Source: Xenophilus aerolatus | GTDB taxonomy: Bacteria > Pseudomonadota > Gammaproteobacteria > Burkholderiales > Burkholderiaceae_C | Length of the DNA: 64,000 nucleotides | Direction of reading: 5' to 3' | NCBI GenBank assembly: GCA_029968055.1 | Contig: JASCNX010000004.1 | Location: 62,001-126,000 of the forward strand | Part shown: piece by piece, positions 1-7,877 of the stretch | Layout of the letters: each line of letters starts with the position of its first letter | Position numbering within the stretch: position 1 is the first letter of the stretch | The notes under the pieces: generated by a model | Told to the model about the DNA's origin: nothing | Databases searched by the model: none | Seen by the model: only the letters and a program-made list of their open reading frames with translations | Made by a program: the position numbers and the translations under genes

Positions 1-693
1 GCCGATCAGGTTCTCCGCCGGAATCTCGAGGTTGTCGAAGAACACCTCGTTGGTCTCGTGGTTCACCATGTTCCGGATCGGCCGCACCGTCATGCCCTTG
101 CCGATGGCCTGCGCGAGGTCGACGATGAAGATCGACATGCCCTCCGACTTCCTCTTCACCTCCGCCAGCGGCGTGGTGCGCGCCAGCAGGATCATCAGGT
201 CGGAATGCTGGATGCGCGAGATCCACACCTTCTGGCCGTTGACGACGTAGCGGTCGCCCTGGCGCACCGCGGTGGTCTTGAGCTGCGTGGTGTCGGTGCC
301 GGTGGTCGGCTCGGTCACGGCCATGGACTGCAGGCGCAGTTCGCCCGTCGCGATCTTCGGCAGGTACTGGCGCTTCTGCGCCTCGCTGCCATGGCGCAGC
401 AGCGTGCCCATGTTGTACATCTGGCCGTGGCAGGAGCCCGCGTTGCCGCCGGAGAAGTTGATCTCTTCCATGATCACCGACGCCTCGGTCAACCCGAGGC
501 CGGAGCCGCCGTAGTCGGCCGGGATCAGTGCGGCCAGCCAGCCGGCCTGGGTGAGCGCGTCGACGAAGGCCTCGGGGTAGCCGCGCTCGTGGTCGACCTT
601 CTGCCAGTAGGCGGCGTCGAAGCCGCCGCACAGCGCGCGCAGCGCCTCTCGCATTTCCTGGTGGCTGTCGGGGGTGGGGATCTGTGTCTTCAT
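1..693 (-). CDS. Acyl-CoA dehydrogenase, N-terminal part (cut by window edge)
   Basis: Only the first 231 residues are visible; the gene runs off the left end. The translation from the ATG at 693 opens with an acyl-CoA dehydrogenase N-terminal helical domain and continues into the middle beta domain, with the family stretches PADYGGSG, AVTEPTTGTDT and VWISR that line the FAD and acyl-CoA sites. The C-terminal domain with the catalytic base is outside the window. Enzymes of this family oxidise an acyl-CoA to the 2-enoyl-CoA with FAD, in the cytoplasm. The MaoC-like hydratase 24 bp upstream would supply or use an enoyl-CoA, so the pair probably acts in one beta-oxidation-like route. The substrate cannot be read from the sequence. 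Confidence 0.9.
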   Translation of the reverse strand, partial: MKTQIPTPDSHQEMREALRALCGGFDAAYWQKVDHERGYPEAFVDALTQAGWLAALIPADYGGSGLGLTEASVIMEEINFSGGNAGSCHGQMYNMGTLLRHGSEAQKRQYLPKIATGELRLQSMAVTEPTTGTDTTQLKTTAVRQGDRYVVNGQKVWISRIQHSDLMILLARTTPLAEVKRKSEGMSIFIVDLAQAIGKGMTVRPIRNMVNHETNEVFFDNLEIPAENLIG

Positions 694-717
694 CGGTCGT
701 GTTGATCGGTGGGAGGC

Positions 718-1590
718 TCAGGCCAAGGTGGCGGTCGCCTGCATGGTGAGCCAGCCGTCGGCGTCTTCGCCCCACAGGCTGAAGCTTCGGTCGTCGGCAT
801 CGAGGCGGCCGTGCACCCGGAAGGGCGCGATGTCGAAGGTCGGCCGCACGGCGCGGAACTCGAAGCGCGACAGCGTCGCGTCGGGCCGCTCGCGGCGCAG
901 CAGGTCGACCAGCAGCGTCGCGATCAGCGGACCGTGCACGATCAGGCCGGGGTAGCCCTCGACCTCCGTGACATAGCGGCGGTCGTAGTGGATGCGATGC
1001 CCGTTGAAGGTGAGCGCCGAGTAGCGGAACAGCAGCACGTCGTCGGGCACGAGCGTGCGGCTGAAGGTGGCGTCCGTGCGGGCCGGTGTCGGCGCGGGGG
1101 CCGCCTCCCCCGGCGTGGCGGCGGCGCGGTAGACGATGTCGTGTTCCTCGGTGAGTGCCAGGCCGTGCGCGTTGTGCACTTCGTGACGGACCAGCACGAA
1201 CACCAGTTCGCCGCTGCGGCCGGTCTTGTGCGTCACCGAAGCGATCGTCGAGGTGCGTGTCGCCGCCTCGCCGACCCGCAACGGATTGGTCGGCTCCCAT
1301 GCAAGGCGCCCGCCGGCCCACATGCGGCGCGGCAGCGGCACCGGCGGCAGGAAGCCGCCGCGCTTCGCATGGCCGTCCGCGCCGATCTCCGACTGGCGGT
1401 GGTGCGGCAGGAAGTAGAGCCAGTGCCAGAGTTCGGGCAGGCGCGTGCCGGCCGCCGGTGCCGCATCGTTGCGGTCGAGCGTGGCCGACAGCGCGCGCAC
1501 GGGGGCGGCGGTGATGTCGTCGTGCAGTGTCTCGCTGCGGCCTTGCCAGGCCTGCAGCGCGGCGATGTCGTCTGGGGTCAGCATGGCCAT
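718..1590 (-). CDS. MaoC/HTD2-like acyl-CoA (de)hydratase
   Basis: A 290-residue protein of the FAS1-like dehydratase/HTD2 group: an N-terminal hot-dog half with the conserved run PLPRRMWAGG (about residues 82-91), then PLRVGE, and a C-terminal hot-dog half from about residue 190. Members hydrate 2-enoyl-CoA thioesters; some act on mesaconyl-C4-CoA or itaconyl-CoA. The start ATG at 1590 overlaps the stop of the upstream Bug remnant by 4 bp (ATGA), so the two are translationally coupled. The acyl-CoA dehydrogenase follows 24 bp downstream. Substrate assignment is inference only. Confidence 0.8.
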   Translation of the reverse strand: MAMLTPDDIAALQAWQGRSETLHDDITAAPVRALSATLDRNDAAPAAGTRLPELWHWLYFLPHHRQSEIGADGHAKRGGFLPPVPLPRRMWAGGRLAWEPTNPLRVGEAATRTSTIASVTHKTGRSGELVFVLVRHEVHNAHGLALTEEHDIVYRAAATPGEAAPAPTPARTDATFSRTLVPDDVLLFRYSALTFNGHRIHYDRRYVTEVEGYPGLIVHGPLIATLLVDLLRRERPDATLSRFEFRAVRPTFDIAPFRVHGRLDADDRSFSLWGEDADGWLTMQATATLA

Positions 1591-1862
1591 CAGTCCACCG
1601 CCGCGCCGGACGACTTGACGATGCGCTGCGTGCCGATGTTGCCGCCCGCACCGGGCCGGTTGTCGACCACCACGCTGGCGTTGATCACTTCGCCCAGCTT
1701 CTGTCCGACCAGCCGGCCGACGATGTCGTTGGTGCCGCCGGCCGCCTGCGGCACGACCAGCGTGACGGGACGCGACGGGTAGGCGGCCTGGGCCGTGGCC
1801 GGGGCGGCTTGCAGCAGGCTGGCGCTGACGGCCAGGCCCAGCGCGAGGGCGCGAAGTTGCAT
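1590..1862 (-). pseudogene. Bug/TctC-type substrate-binding protein with large internal deletion
   Basis: A 90-residue frame starts with a Sec signal peptide (cleavage likely after ATAQA, residue ~26) and the usual Bug N-terminus: YPSRPVTLVVPQAAGGTND, then VVDNRPGAGGNIGTQ. Family members are about 320 residues. Here the frame passes from GGNIGTQ straight to RIVKSSGAAVD and stops. That tail resembles the usual C-terminus of Bug proteins, so roughly 230 residues seem to have been lost in frame. The product would lack both lobes of the binding fold and cannot be a working periplasmic receptor. It sits first in the operon before the MaoC-like gene. An assembly collapse is the alternative to a real deletion. 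Confidence 0.75.
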
Positions 1863-1931
1863 GTGCTTGTCTCCTGGATGCTTTGCATGGTGGCCGCTGC
1901 GGTGGCCCGGCGCAATCTGCGAATTCGGAAC

Positions 1932-1958
1932 CGAGCCTTCGATGATTCCGAAGGCTCG
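1932..1958. promoter_or_regulatory. Palindrome between Bug remnant and lysR, likely LysR-type operator
   Basis: Perfect 10-bp arms (CGAGCCTTCG / CGAAGGCTCG) separated by 7 bp. The core TTCGATGATTCCGAA has the T-N11-A form bound by LysR-type regulators. It lies 14-40 bp before the lysR start and about 70-100 bp before the divergent operon, the usual place for autoregulation plus control of the target operon. Confidence 0.65.
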
Positions 1959-1971
1959 ACTACGATGCAGC

Positions 1972-2889
1972 ATGCATTTCGACATGAGCGACCTGCGCCT
2001 GTTCGTTGCCACCGCCGAGCTCGGCAACCTCACGCGCGCTGCCGAACGCCAGCACCTGTCACTGGCCGCGGCAAGTGCGCGCATCAAGGCGCTGGAGTCG
2101 CAGTGCGGATTGCCGCTTCTCACCCGCGAGGCCCGCGGCGTGAAGCTGCTCCCGCAGGGCGAAGCCTTCCTGCACCACGCGCGCCTGATGCTGAACCAGA
2201 CCGACCGGTTGCGCGACGAACTGCTGGCCTACGGCGGCGGGTTGCGCGGCCACCTGCGGGTGTTCGCCAACACCACGGCGGTGACCGACTTTCTGCCCGA
2301 ACTGCTGCCCGCGTTCTTGGCCGCCCATCCCCGCATCAACGTCGACCTTCAGGAAAAACCGAATGCTCAGATCCCGCGCGGCGTGCTGGAGGGACGAGCC
2401 GACATCGGCATCGTGGCCGGCGACGTCGACACGCTGGGCCTCGAGGCGATCCACTTCAGCACCGACCGCCTGGTGCTCGCCACTTCACGCAAGCACCGCT
2501 TCGCGCGGCGCCGCCGCATCGCCTTCGCCGAGACGCTGGACGAAGACGCGGTCGGCATGCAGCCGGGCAGCACCCTGCAGGCCTTCCTGGCGCAGATCAC
2601 CGAGCACCTCGGCCGGCGCCAGAAGCTGCGCATCCAGCTCGCGAGCTTCGACGCCATGTGCCGGATGATCGGCAGCGGCGTCGGCATCGGCGTGGTGCCC
2701 GAATCGGCCGTGCGCCGCAACCAGCAGAGCATGCAGCTCGCACTGATCGAGCTGAGCGACGCCTGGAGCGTGCGCGAGCGCTACCTGCTGATGCGCGATC
2801 GGCGCGGCCTGCCGGTCTACGCGGCAGCGCTGGTCGATGCGCTGTGTGCGCACTATGCGCACCCGGCGACCTGGCAGACCAGCGGCTGA
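1972..2889 (+). CDS. LysR-family transcriptional regulator
   Basis: 305 residues. The N-terminal winged helix-turn-helix spans about residues 5-65 (LRLFVATAELGNLTRAAE, then AAASARIKALE), followed by a type-2 periplasmic-binding-like effector domain. Length and layout are normal. It is transcribed away from the acyl-CoA dehydrogenase operon with a T-N11-A palindrome between them, so it probably controls that operon and itself in response to a pathway intermediate. ATG at 1972 is taken; an in-frame ATG at 1984 (MSDLRLF) is equally plausible. Confidence 0.9.
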   Translation: MHFDMSDLRLFVATAELGNLTRAAERQHLSLAAASARIKALESQCGLPLLTREARGVKLLPQGEAFLHHARLMLNQTDRLRDELLAYGGGLRGHLRVFANTTAVTDFLPELLPAFLAAHPRINVDLQEKPNAQIPRGVLEGRADIGIVAGDVDTLGLEAIHFSTDRLVLATSRKHRFARRRRIAFAETLDEDAVGMQPGSTLQAFLAQITEHLGRRQKLRIQLASFDAMCRMIGSGVGIGVVPESAVRRNQQSMQLALIELSDAWSVRERYLLMRDRRGLPVYAAALVDALCAHYAHPATWQTSG

Positions 2890-3214
2890 GCGCGGCCGGC
2901 CCACCGGCCACGGTGCTTGTCACCCCGACACGCACCGGGTTCGCCGCGCATGCGCGTCGGTGCAGATCTTTTCATTGGCGTTAGCCTCACTCGACCGCCG
3001 GCGCGGACACCGTGACGCAGTATGGGCTGGCCAGCGTGCTGGCGCTCCACGGGCACGGCACCAGCGCCGACAGCCTGCTCAGGCGGGGTATGGGGTACGC
3101 TCACCCGCCCTCAACGCTGTCGCCAGCCCAGCGCAATCAGGAATGGGGATCTGATTGGGTACGATGCAACTCATTTGGAAAATAGTCGTTTAAAAACATA
3201 CAGTTAGACCGCGT
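2890..3214. other. Intergenic region lysR-xth
   Basis: 325 bp with no convincing gene. A bulged hairpin (GGCGGGGT ... ACCCGCC, about 3083-3111) has no T-run after it. The last 65 bp (about 3150-3214) are clearly richer in A+T than the surroundings and probably hold the xth promoter; TTGGAA at 3175-3180 is a possible -35 but I see no good -10 at standard spacing. Confidence 0.4.
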
Positions 3215-4000
3215 ATGCGCATAGCCACCTGGAACGTCAACTCCCTCACCGCCCGCCTCCAACATGTGCTGGACTGGCTCATCGCCAACCCCGTCGATGT
3301 GCTGTGCCTGCAGGAGCTGAAGATGAGCGACGACAAGTTCCCGCTCGAGGTGCTGCAGTCGGCCGGCTACCACGCGGCGGTGTTCGGTCAGAAGACCTAC
3401 AACGGCGTGGCGATCCTGAGCCTGCAGCCGATGCGCGACGTGGTGCGCAACATCGGCGGTTTCACGGACGAGCATTCGCGCGTGATCAGCGCCACCATCG
3501 ACACGGCCGAAGGCCCGTTGCGCGTGGTCAACGGCTACTTCGTCAACGGGCAGGCGCCCGGATCGGACAAGTTCGCCTACAAGATGAACTGGCTCGCGGC
3601 CCTGCGCGAATGGCTGCGGGCCGAGATGGCGGCGCACCCGCAGCTGGTGCTGCTGGGCGACTTCAATATCGCGCCGGAGGACCGGGACAGCTTCGATCCC
3701 GTGGGCCTGGCGGAAACCATCCATCACACCAGCGAGGAGCGCGCGCATTTCAAGGCGCTGCTCGAGTTGGGACTGACCGACAGCTTCCGGCTCTTCGACC
3801 AGCCCGAGAAAAGCTACTCCTGGTGGGACTACCGCATGTTGGGCTACCAGAAGAACCGCGGCCTGCGCATCGACCACATCCTCGTCAGCCAGCCGCTGGT
3901 GCCGCTCGTTCGCAGCAGCACCATCGACCGCGTGCCGCGCAAGTGGGAGAAGCCGAGCGACCACGCGCCCGTGGTCGTCGAGCTTGGCCCCGCTGCCTGA
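3215..4000 (+). CDS. xth: Exodeoxyribonuclease III
   Basis: 261 residues, the normal length of ExoIII/AP endonuclease. It carries the EEP-fold motifs in order: IATWNVNSL at the N-terminus, CLQELK (metal-binding Glu), LLGDFNIAP (Asp/Asn active site), the family run SWWDYR, then RIDHIL and a terminal SDHAPV (catalytic His). The enzyme cuts at abasic sites and digests 3' ends of duplex DNA in base excision repair, in the cytoplasm. No clear Shine-Dalgarno precedes the ATG, but the homology begins at this Met. A lipoprotein gene follows 19 bp later and may be co-transcribed. Confidence 0.95.
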   Translation: MRIATWNVNSLTARLQHVLDWLIANPVDVLCLQELKMSDDKFPLEVLQSAGYHAAVFGQKTYNGVAILSLQPMRDVVRNIGGFTDEHSRVISATIDTAEGPLRVVNGYFVNGQAPGSDKFAYKMNWLAALREWLRAEMAAHPQLVLLGDFNIAPEDRDSFDPVGLAETIHHTSEERAHFKALLELGLTDSFRLFDQPEKSYSWWDYRMLGYQKNRGLRIDHILVSQPLVPLVRSSTIDRVPRKWEKPSDHAPVVVELGPAA

Positions 4001-4019
4001 CCGAAAGCCGCCCGCACCC

Positions 4020-4544
4020 ATGACCTTTTCCTGCTTCGAGCCGCTGCGCCGGCTCCTGCCGCCGGCCCTGATCAGCCTGGCCCTGGGCGGCTGCGCCCTG
4101 ATGGACAAGCCCAAGCCCGACGAGCCGGCGCGCACGGAAGCGCCCGCGCCCGCGCCGACCGCGCCCGAGAACCCGGTGGCCACGGTCCGGCTCATCACCG
4201 CACAGACGCCGGCCGTGCGCGCGTACCGCAAGCTCGGCGCCGAGGCGATCTACAAGAAGTACCCCAAGCGCATCTACCGCGGCCGCATCCCGCCGCTGGT
4301 GTATGCCGTGGTGGTGGTGGAGACGGACATCGACGCCCAGGGCAACGTGACGAACGTGACGTTCAGCCGCGTGCCCAGCCACGCCCCGGAGGTGCCGCCG
4401 AAGATCGCGGAGCTGGTGCGCGCCGCCTCGCCACTGCCCAACCCCGGCAAGCTCGGCGCGCACACCTACGTCGAGACCTGGTTGTGGGACAAGAGCGGCA
4501 ACTTCCAGCTCGACACGCTGACCAAGGGCCAGCGCAGCCGATAG
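4020..4544 (+). CDS. Lipoprotein with TonB C-terminal-like domain
   Basis: 174 residues. A lipobox LGGC places the lipidated Cys at about residue 25, followed by a Pro/Ala-rich linker (residues ~30-50). Then comes a domain that reads like the TonB C-terminal fold, with the strand VVVETDIDAQGNVTNVTF. I chose the ATG at 4020 because it gives a proper type II signal peptide; an upstream in-frame start would bury it. It is probably anchored in the outer or inner membrane facing the periplasm. Its partner is unknown: no ExbB/ExbD genes lie nearby, so energy transduction is not implied. Confidence 0.7.
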   Translation: MTFSCFEPLRRLLPPALISLALGGCALMDKPKPDEPARTEAPAPAPTAPENPVATVRLITAQTPAVRAYRKLGAEAIYKKYPKRIYRGRIPPLVYAVVVVETDIDAQGNVTNVTFSRVPSHAPEVPPKIAELVRAASPLPNPGKLGAHTYVETWLWDKSGNFQLDTLTKGQRSR

Positions 4545-4557
4545 GCTGGAGCGGCCC

Positions 4558-4578
4558 CGACGCCGCTTCGCGGCGCGC
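4558..4578. terminator. Hairpin between convergent lipoprotein and ntrC genes
   Basis: CGCCGC-TTC-GCGGCG at 4561-4575 sits in the 36-bp gap between two converging genes. It has no T-run on either strand, so termination activity is a guess from position. Confidence 0.3.
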
Positions 4579-4580
4579 GC

Positions 4581-6131
4581 TCAGGCGCCGTCGCGGTCCA
4601 GGTCGAGTTCGGCGATCTTGCGCGTGATGGTGTTGCGACCGATGCCCAGCTTCTGGGCCGCCTCGATGCGGCGGCCCCGCGTGAAGCCCAGCGCGGTGAG
4701 GATGAGCCGCGACTCGAAGCGCCGCGACAGCACATCCCACACATCGGTGCGGCCTTCCGCCAGCAGGGCCTGCGCCTCGTGCTCGAGGCCACTTTCCCAG
4801 TTGGTAGCCAGCGGCGCGGCGGCCGCGGGCAGCGCCGACGGCGCAACGGCCACAGGGACCGCGGCCGGCACGTGCTCCGCCACATCCACGGCGAGCGCCG
4901 GTGCTGCCGGGGCCGGCGCCGCCATCGTCGGCACGGCGGCGACGGAGCCCTCGACAGGCGCGTTGCTCATCACCTCGGGCGGCAGGTCTTTCGGCTCGAT
5001 GAGCTGGGCCGGAGCCATGACGGTGAGCCAGTGGCAGATGTTCTCGAGCTGCCGCACGTTGCCCGGGAAGTTGAATGCAGAGAGCTGCGACAGCGCGGCA
5101 TCGGAGATGCGCTTGGGCTCGACGCCGAGCTGCTTGGCGCTTTGCTGCAGGAAGTGGCGCGTGAGCGAGGGCACGTCCTCCTTGCGCTCGCGCAGGGCCG
5201 GCAGGCGCAGGCGGATCACGTTGAGGCGGTGGAACAGGTCTTCGCGGAAAGCGCCCTGCTTGACGCGCTGCTCCAGGTCCTGGTGCGTGGCGGCGATGAC
5301 GCGCACGTTGGCCTTGACGGCGTTGTGCCCGCCCACGCGGTAGAAGTGCCCGTCGCTCAGCACGCGCAGCAGGCGCGTCTGCAGGTCGAAAGGCATGTCG
5401 CCGATCTCGTCGAGGAAGAGCGTGCCGCCCTCGGCCTGCTCGAAACGGCCGCGGCGCATGGTCTGCGCGCCGGTGAAGGCGCCGCGTTCGTGGCCGAAGA
5501 GCTCGCTCTCCAGCAGGTCCTTGGGGATGGCCGCGGTGTTGATCGCGACGAAGGGCCCGTTGGCGCGCGGCGAGTGCTTGTGCAGCGCACGCGCGACCAG
5601 CTCCTTGCCCGAGCCCGATTCGCCGGTGATGAGCACCGTGACGTTGCTCTGCGACAGCCGGCCGATGGCGCGGAACACGTCCTGCATCGCAGGCGCCTGG
5701 CCGAGCATCTCGGGCGCGGCCTGCATGCGTTCTTCGGCCACCTCTTCGCGCTGGCTCTCGTCGACCGCACGGCGGATGAGTTCGACGGCGCGCGGCAGGT
5801 CGAAGGGCTTGGGCAGGTATTCGAAGGCGCCACCCTGGAAGGCGGAGACGGCGCTGTCGAGGTCGCTGAAGGCCGTCATGATGATGACGGGCAGGCCCGG
5901 ATGCTTCTGTTTGATCTTGTCCAGCAGGTCCAGGCCCGAGCCGCCCGGCATGCGGATGTCGCTCACCAGGACCTGCGGCCCTTGCATCTCATCGTCGTTG
6001 GCGGCGTCGAGTGCGGCCAGCACCTCGCGCGTGTTGGTGAAGCTGCGCGTGGGCAGGTCTTCACGCAGGAGAGCCTTCTCGAGCACGAAGCGTATCGATT
6101 GGTCGTCATCCACTATCCAGATCGGCTTCAT
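4581..6131 (-). CDS. ntrC: Nitrogen regulation response regulator NtrC
   Basis: 516 residues in the NtrC three-domain layout. The receiver domain (1-~120) has phospho-acceptor D58 in VSDIRMPGG. The AAA+ sigma-54 activation domain has Walker A GESGSGKE, the sigma-54 contact loop GAFTGA and VRVIAATHQDL. After an Ala/Pro-rich linker there is a Fis-type DNA-binding helix-turn-helix near the C-terminus (GRRIEAAQKLGIGRNTITRK). It activates sigma-54 promoters, including glnA, when nitrogen is limiting. It follows ntrB by 24 bp on the same strand. The linker is unusually rich in Ala/Val/Pro (about residues 395-440), otherwise it is canonical. Confidence 0.96.
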   Translation of the reverse strand: MKPIWIVDDDQSIRFVLEKALLREDLPTRSFTNTREVLAALDAANDDEMQGPQVLVSDIRMPGGSGLDLLDKIKQKHPGLPVIIMTAFSDLDSAVSAFQGGAFEYLPKPFDLPRAVELIRRAVDESQREEVAEERMQAAPEMLGQAPAMQDVFRAIGRLSQSNVTVLITGESGSGKELVARALHKHSPRANGPFVAINTAAIPKDLLESELFGHERGAFTGAQTMRRGRFEQAEGGTLFLDEIGDMPFDLQTRLLRVLSDGHFYRVGGHNAVKANVRVIAATHQDLEQRVKQGAFREDLFHRLNVIRLRLPALRERKEDVPSLTRHFLQQSAKQLGVEPKRISDAALSQLSAFNFPGNVRQLENICHWLTVMAPAQLIEPKDLPPEVMSNAPVEGSVAAVPTMAAPAPAAPALAVDVAEHVPAAVPVAVAPSALPAAAAPLATNWESGLEHEAQALLAEGRTDVWDVLSRRFESRLILTALGFTRGRRIEAAQKLGIGRNTITRKIAELDLDRDGA

Positions 6132-6155
6132 GCAGCTCCTTGTGGTCCTTCTTCG

Positions 6156-7232
6156 CTAGGGCAATGGAATGGTGATCTTGAAATCCGTGCGGCCCGGGAC
6201 GCTGTCGCACTCGATCACACCGTGGTGTTGTTGTACGAAAGTCTGCGCCAGGGTCAGCCCCAGTCCCGTTCCGCCTTCGCGCCCCGATACGAGGGGGTAG
6301 AAGATGCGGTCCTTGAGGCCGTCCGGCACGCCCGGTCCGTTGTCGATGACATGCAATTCCAGTGCCAGTCGGTACCACTGCTTGTTGAGGATGACCTGAC
6401 GGGCAACGCGGGTACGGAAGATGATCTTCGCGTCGCCTGCGGCGCGGCGTTCGGTCAGCGCCTGCGCTGCGTTGTGCGCGATGTTGAGCGTGGCCTGGAT
6501 GAGCTGCTCGCGGTCGCCGCGGAACTCGGGGATCGAGGGATCGAAATCGCGGTCGATCTCCAGGTCGTGCGGAAACTCGGCCAGCAACACCGAGCGCACG
6601 CGTTCGCACACCTCGTGGACGTTGACGTCGCCCACCACGTGCGGCCTGCGGTGCGGCGCGAGCAGGCGATCGACCAGCGTCTGCAGGCGGTCGGCCTCGT
6701 GGATGATGACCTGGGTGTACTCGACCAGGTCGCGCGAATCGACCTCCATCTGCAGCAGCTGCGCGGCGCCGCGGATGCCGCCCAGCGGGTTCTTGATCTC
6801 GTGCGCGAGGTTGCGGATGAGTTCCTTGTTGGCCTGCGCCTGGCCCAGCAGGCGTTCCTCGCGGTCCTGCCGCGCCTGCTGTTCCTGCGGCGACATCTCG
6901 ACCACCAGCTCGCCCGCGCGGTCGGTCTGCGCGAGCGTGACCTGCACCGGCAGCGGCTCCTGCGCGCCGCGGCGCACGAAGGCCTCGTAGCGCAGCGTCG
7001 CGAAGTCGTTGCTGCGGGCGCCGGCAATGGCCGTGAGCAGCACGTTGGGCTCCATGAAGCTCTGGCTGAAGGGCGCGCCTTCGAGCGTGCGGCGCGAGAT
7101 GCCCATCGCATCCTCGAGCGCCGAGTTGGCGAACAGCAGCGTGCCGTCGTCGCGGATGACGGCGATCAGCGTTGCCAGCAGGTCGAAGGCCTGGAAGCGC
7201 TTGCTGGCCGGCGCGGGTTTGCCGAAGGCCAT
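6156..7232 (-). CDS. ntrB: Nitrogen regulation sensor kinase NtrB
   Basis: 358 residues. An N-terminal PAS-like sensor (~residues 10-120) is followed by the dimerisation/phosphotransfer helix with H144 in NLAHEIKNPLGG, and a HATPase domain with the G boxes DNGPGVPD and GREGGTGLGL. It has no membrane segment, so it is a soluble kinase; in the family PII toggles it between kinase and phosphatase acting on NtrC. The ATG at 7232 shares one base with the stop of the upstream small gene (TGATG), so translation is coupled. It lies between glnA and ntrC, the usual order. Confidence 0.95.
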   Translation of the reverse strand: MAFGKPAPASKRFQAFDLLATLIAVIRDDGTLLFANSALEDAMGISRRTLEGAPFSQSFMEPNVLLTAIAGARSNDFATLRYEAFVRRGAQEPLPVQVTLAQTDRAGELVVEMSPQEQQARQDREERLLGQAQANKELIRNLAHEIKNPLGGIRGAAQLLQMEVDSRDLVEYTQVIIHEADRLQTLVDRLLAPHRRPHVVGDVNVHEVCERVRSVLLAEFPHDLEIDRDFDPSIPEFRGDREQLIQATLNIAHNAAQALTERRAAGDAKIIFRTRVARQVILNKQWYRLALELHVIDNGPGVPDGLKDRIFYPLVSGREGGTGLGLTLAQTFVQQHHGVIECDSVPGRTDFKITIPLP

Positions 7233-7741
7233 CAGCGGTTGGCCGGCAGGCGGCCGATCTCGCGCTGCAGGCCGGCGATGTCGCTCTCGTTGCGCGCCAG
7301 CTGCGCCTTCATGTCGGCCACGCGGTCCAGGTACTTCTGGTAGTTCTTGGCCTCGCTGCCCTGCTTCTCTGGCTCGCCGTTGTTGTATTCCTTCAGGAGC
7401 TCGGCCTGGCGGGCCTGCGCCTTCCTGAGCTCGGACTCGAGCACGGCGCGCGCGTCGCTGTCGCGTGCGCGCTGGTCGGCGCTCTCGACGCGCGGGCTGC
7501 CGGCGGGCGCGCGTGCGCCGCTGCTCGCGGCGCTGCCCGCCGATGCGGTGGACGCGCCCGAAGGCCGCGTGCCCTGGACCACGGTGATGTTGCCGCCTTC
7601 CATCAGCTTGCAGCCCCGGCGTTGCGCGTCGGTGGCGTTGTTGGTGTACTCGTTGCCGCAGCGCCAGACGCGCTCCTGCGCCTGCGCGCTCAGGCCGGCC
7701 AGCGATGCGCATAGCGCGATGGCAAGGGTCAGGGTCTTCAT
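7232..7741 (-). CDS. Small exported coiled-coil protein between glnA and ntrB
   Basis: 169 residues of unknown function. A clear Sec signal peptide (MKTLTLAIALCASLAGLSAQA) is followed by a short domain with two Cys (WRCGNEY...RRGCK, possible disulfide). Then comes an Ala/Ser/Gly-rich linker and a charged heptad-like helix to the C-terminus (about residues 95-165, rich in Ala, Glu, Arg and Gln). The ATG at 7741 is chosen because it gives the signal peptide; upstream in-frame starts lie in the glnA terminator region. It overlaps ntrB by one base, so it belongs to the Ntr operon. The Cys-containing part loosely recalls DUF4124-type domains, but I would not name it. Confidence 0.7.
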   Translation of the reverse strand: MKTLTLAIALCASLAGLSAQAQERVWRCGNEYTNNATDAQRRGCKLMEGGNITVVQGTRPSGASTASAGSAASSGARAPAGSPRVESADQRARDSDARAVLESELRKAQARQAELLKEYNNGEPEKQGSEAKNYQKYLDRVADMKAQLARNESDIAGLQREIGRLPANR

Positions 7742-7820
7742 GGTCGTCGGGTCGGTGGGAGACGTCGAGCCTTGCATTTTCTTGCAATTCGACGGCAGGC
7801 CCTTGCGCGGGTTCCCCTGC

Positions 7821-7850
7821 AAACGAAAAAGGACGGCCGAGGCCGTCCTT
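7821..7850 (-). terminator. Rho-independent terminator after glnA
   Basis: Read on the minus strand: AAGGACGGCC-TC-GGCCGTCCTT then TTTCGTTT. The perfect 10-bp stem lies 28 bp after the glnA stop. It would separate most glnA transcript from the downstream small gene-ntrB-ntrC, allowing high glnA and low regulator expression. Confidence 0.85.
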
Positions 7851-7877
7851 CTCCACCTTCGAAAGGAAACCCTTCGA

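Noticed and set aside
4779-7343. An 854-codon plus-strand frame opposite ntrC and ntrB
   Set aside because: Shadow of the ntrBC codons; no family motif and no suitable start context.
7232-7822. A longer start (7822) for the small Ntr-operon protein
   Set aside because: It would place 27 non-hydrophobic residues before an obvious signal peptide and begin inside the glnA terminator.
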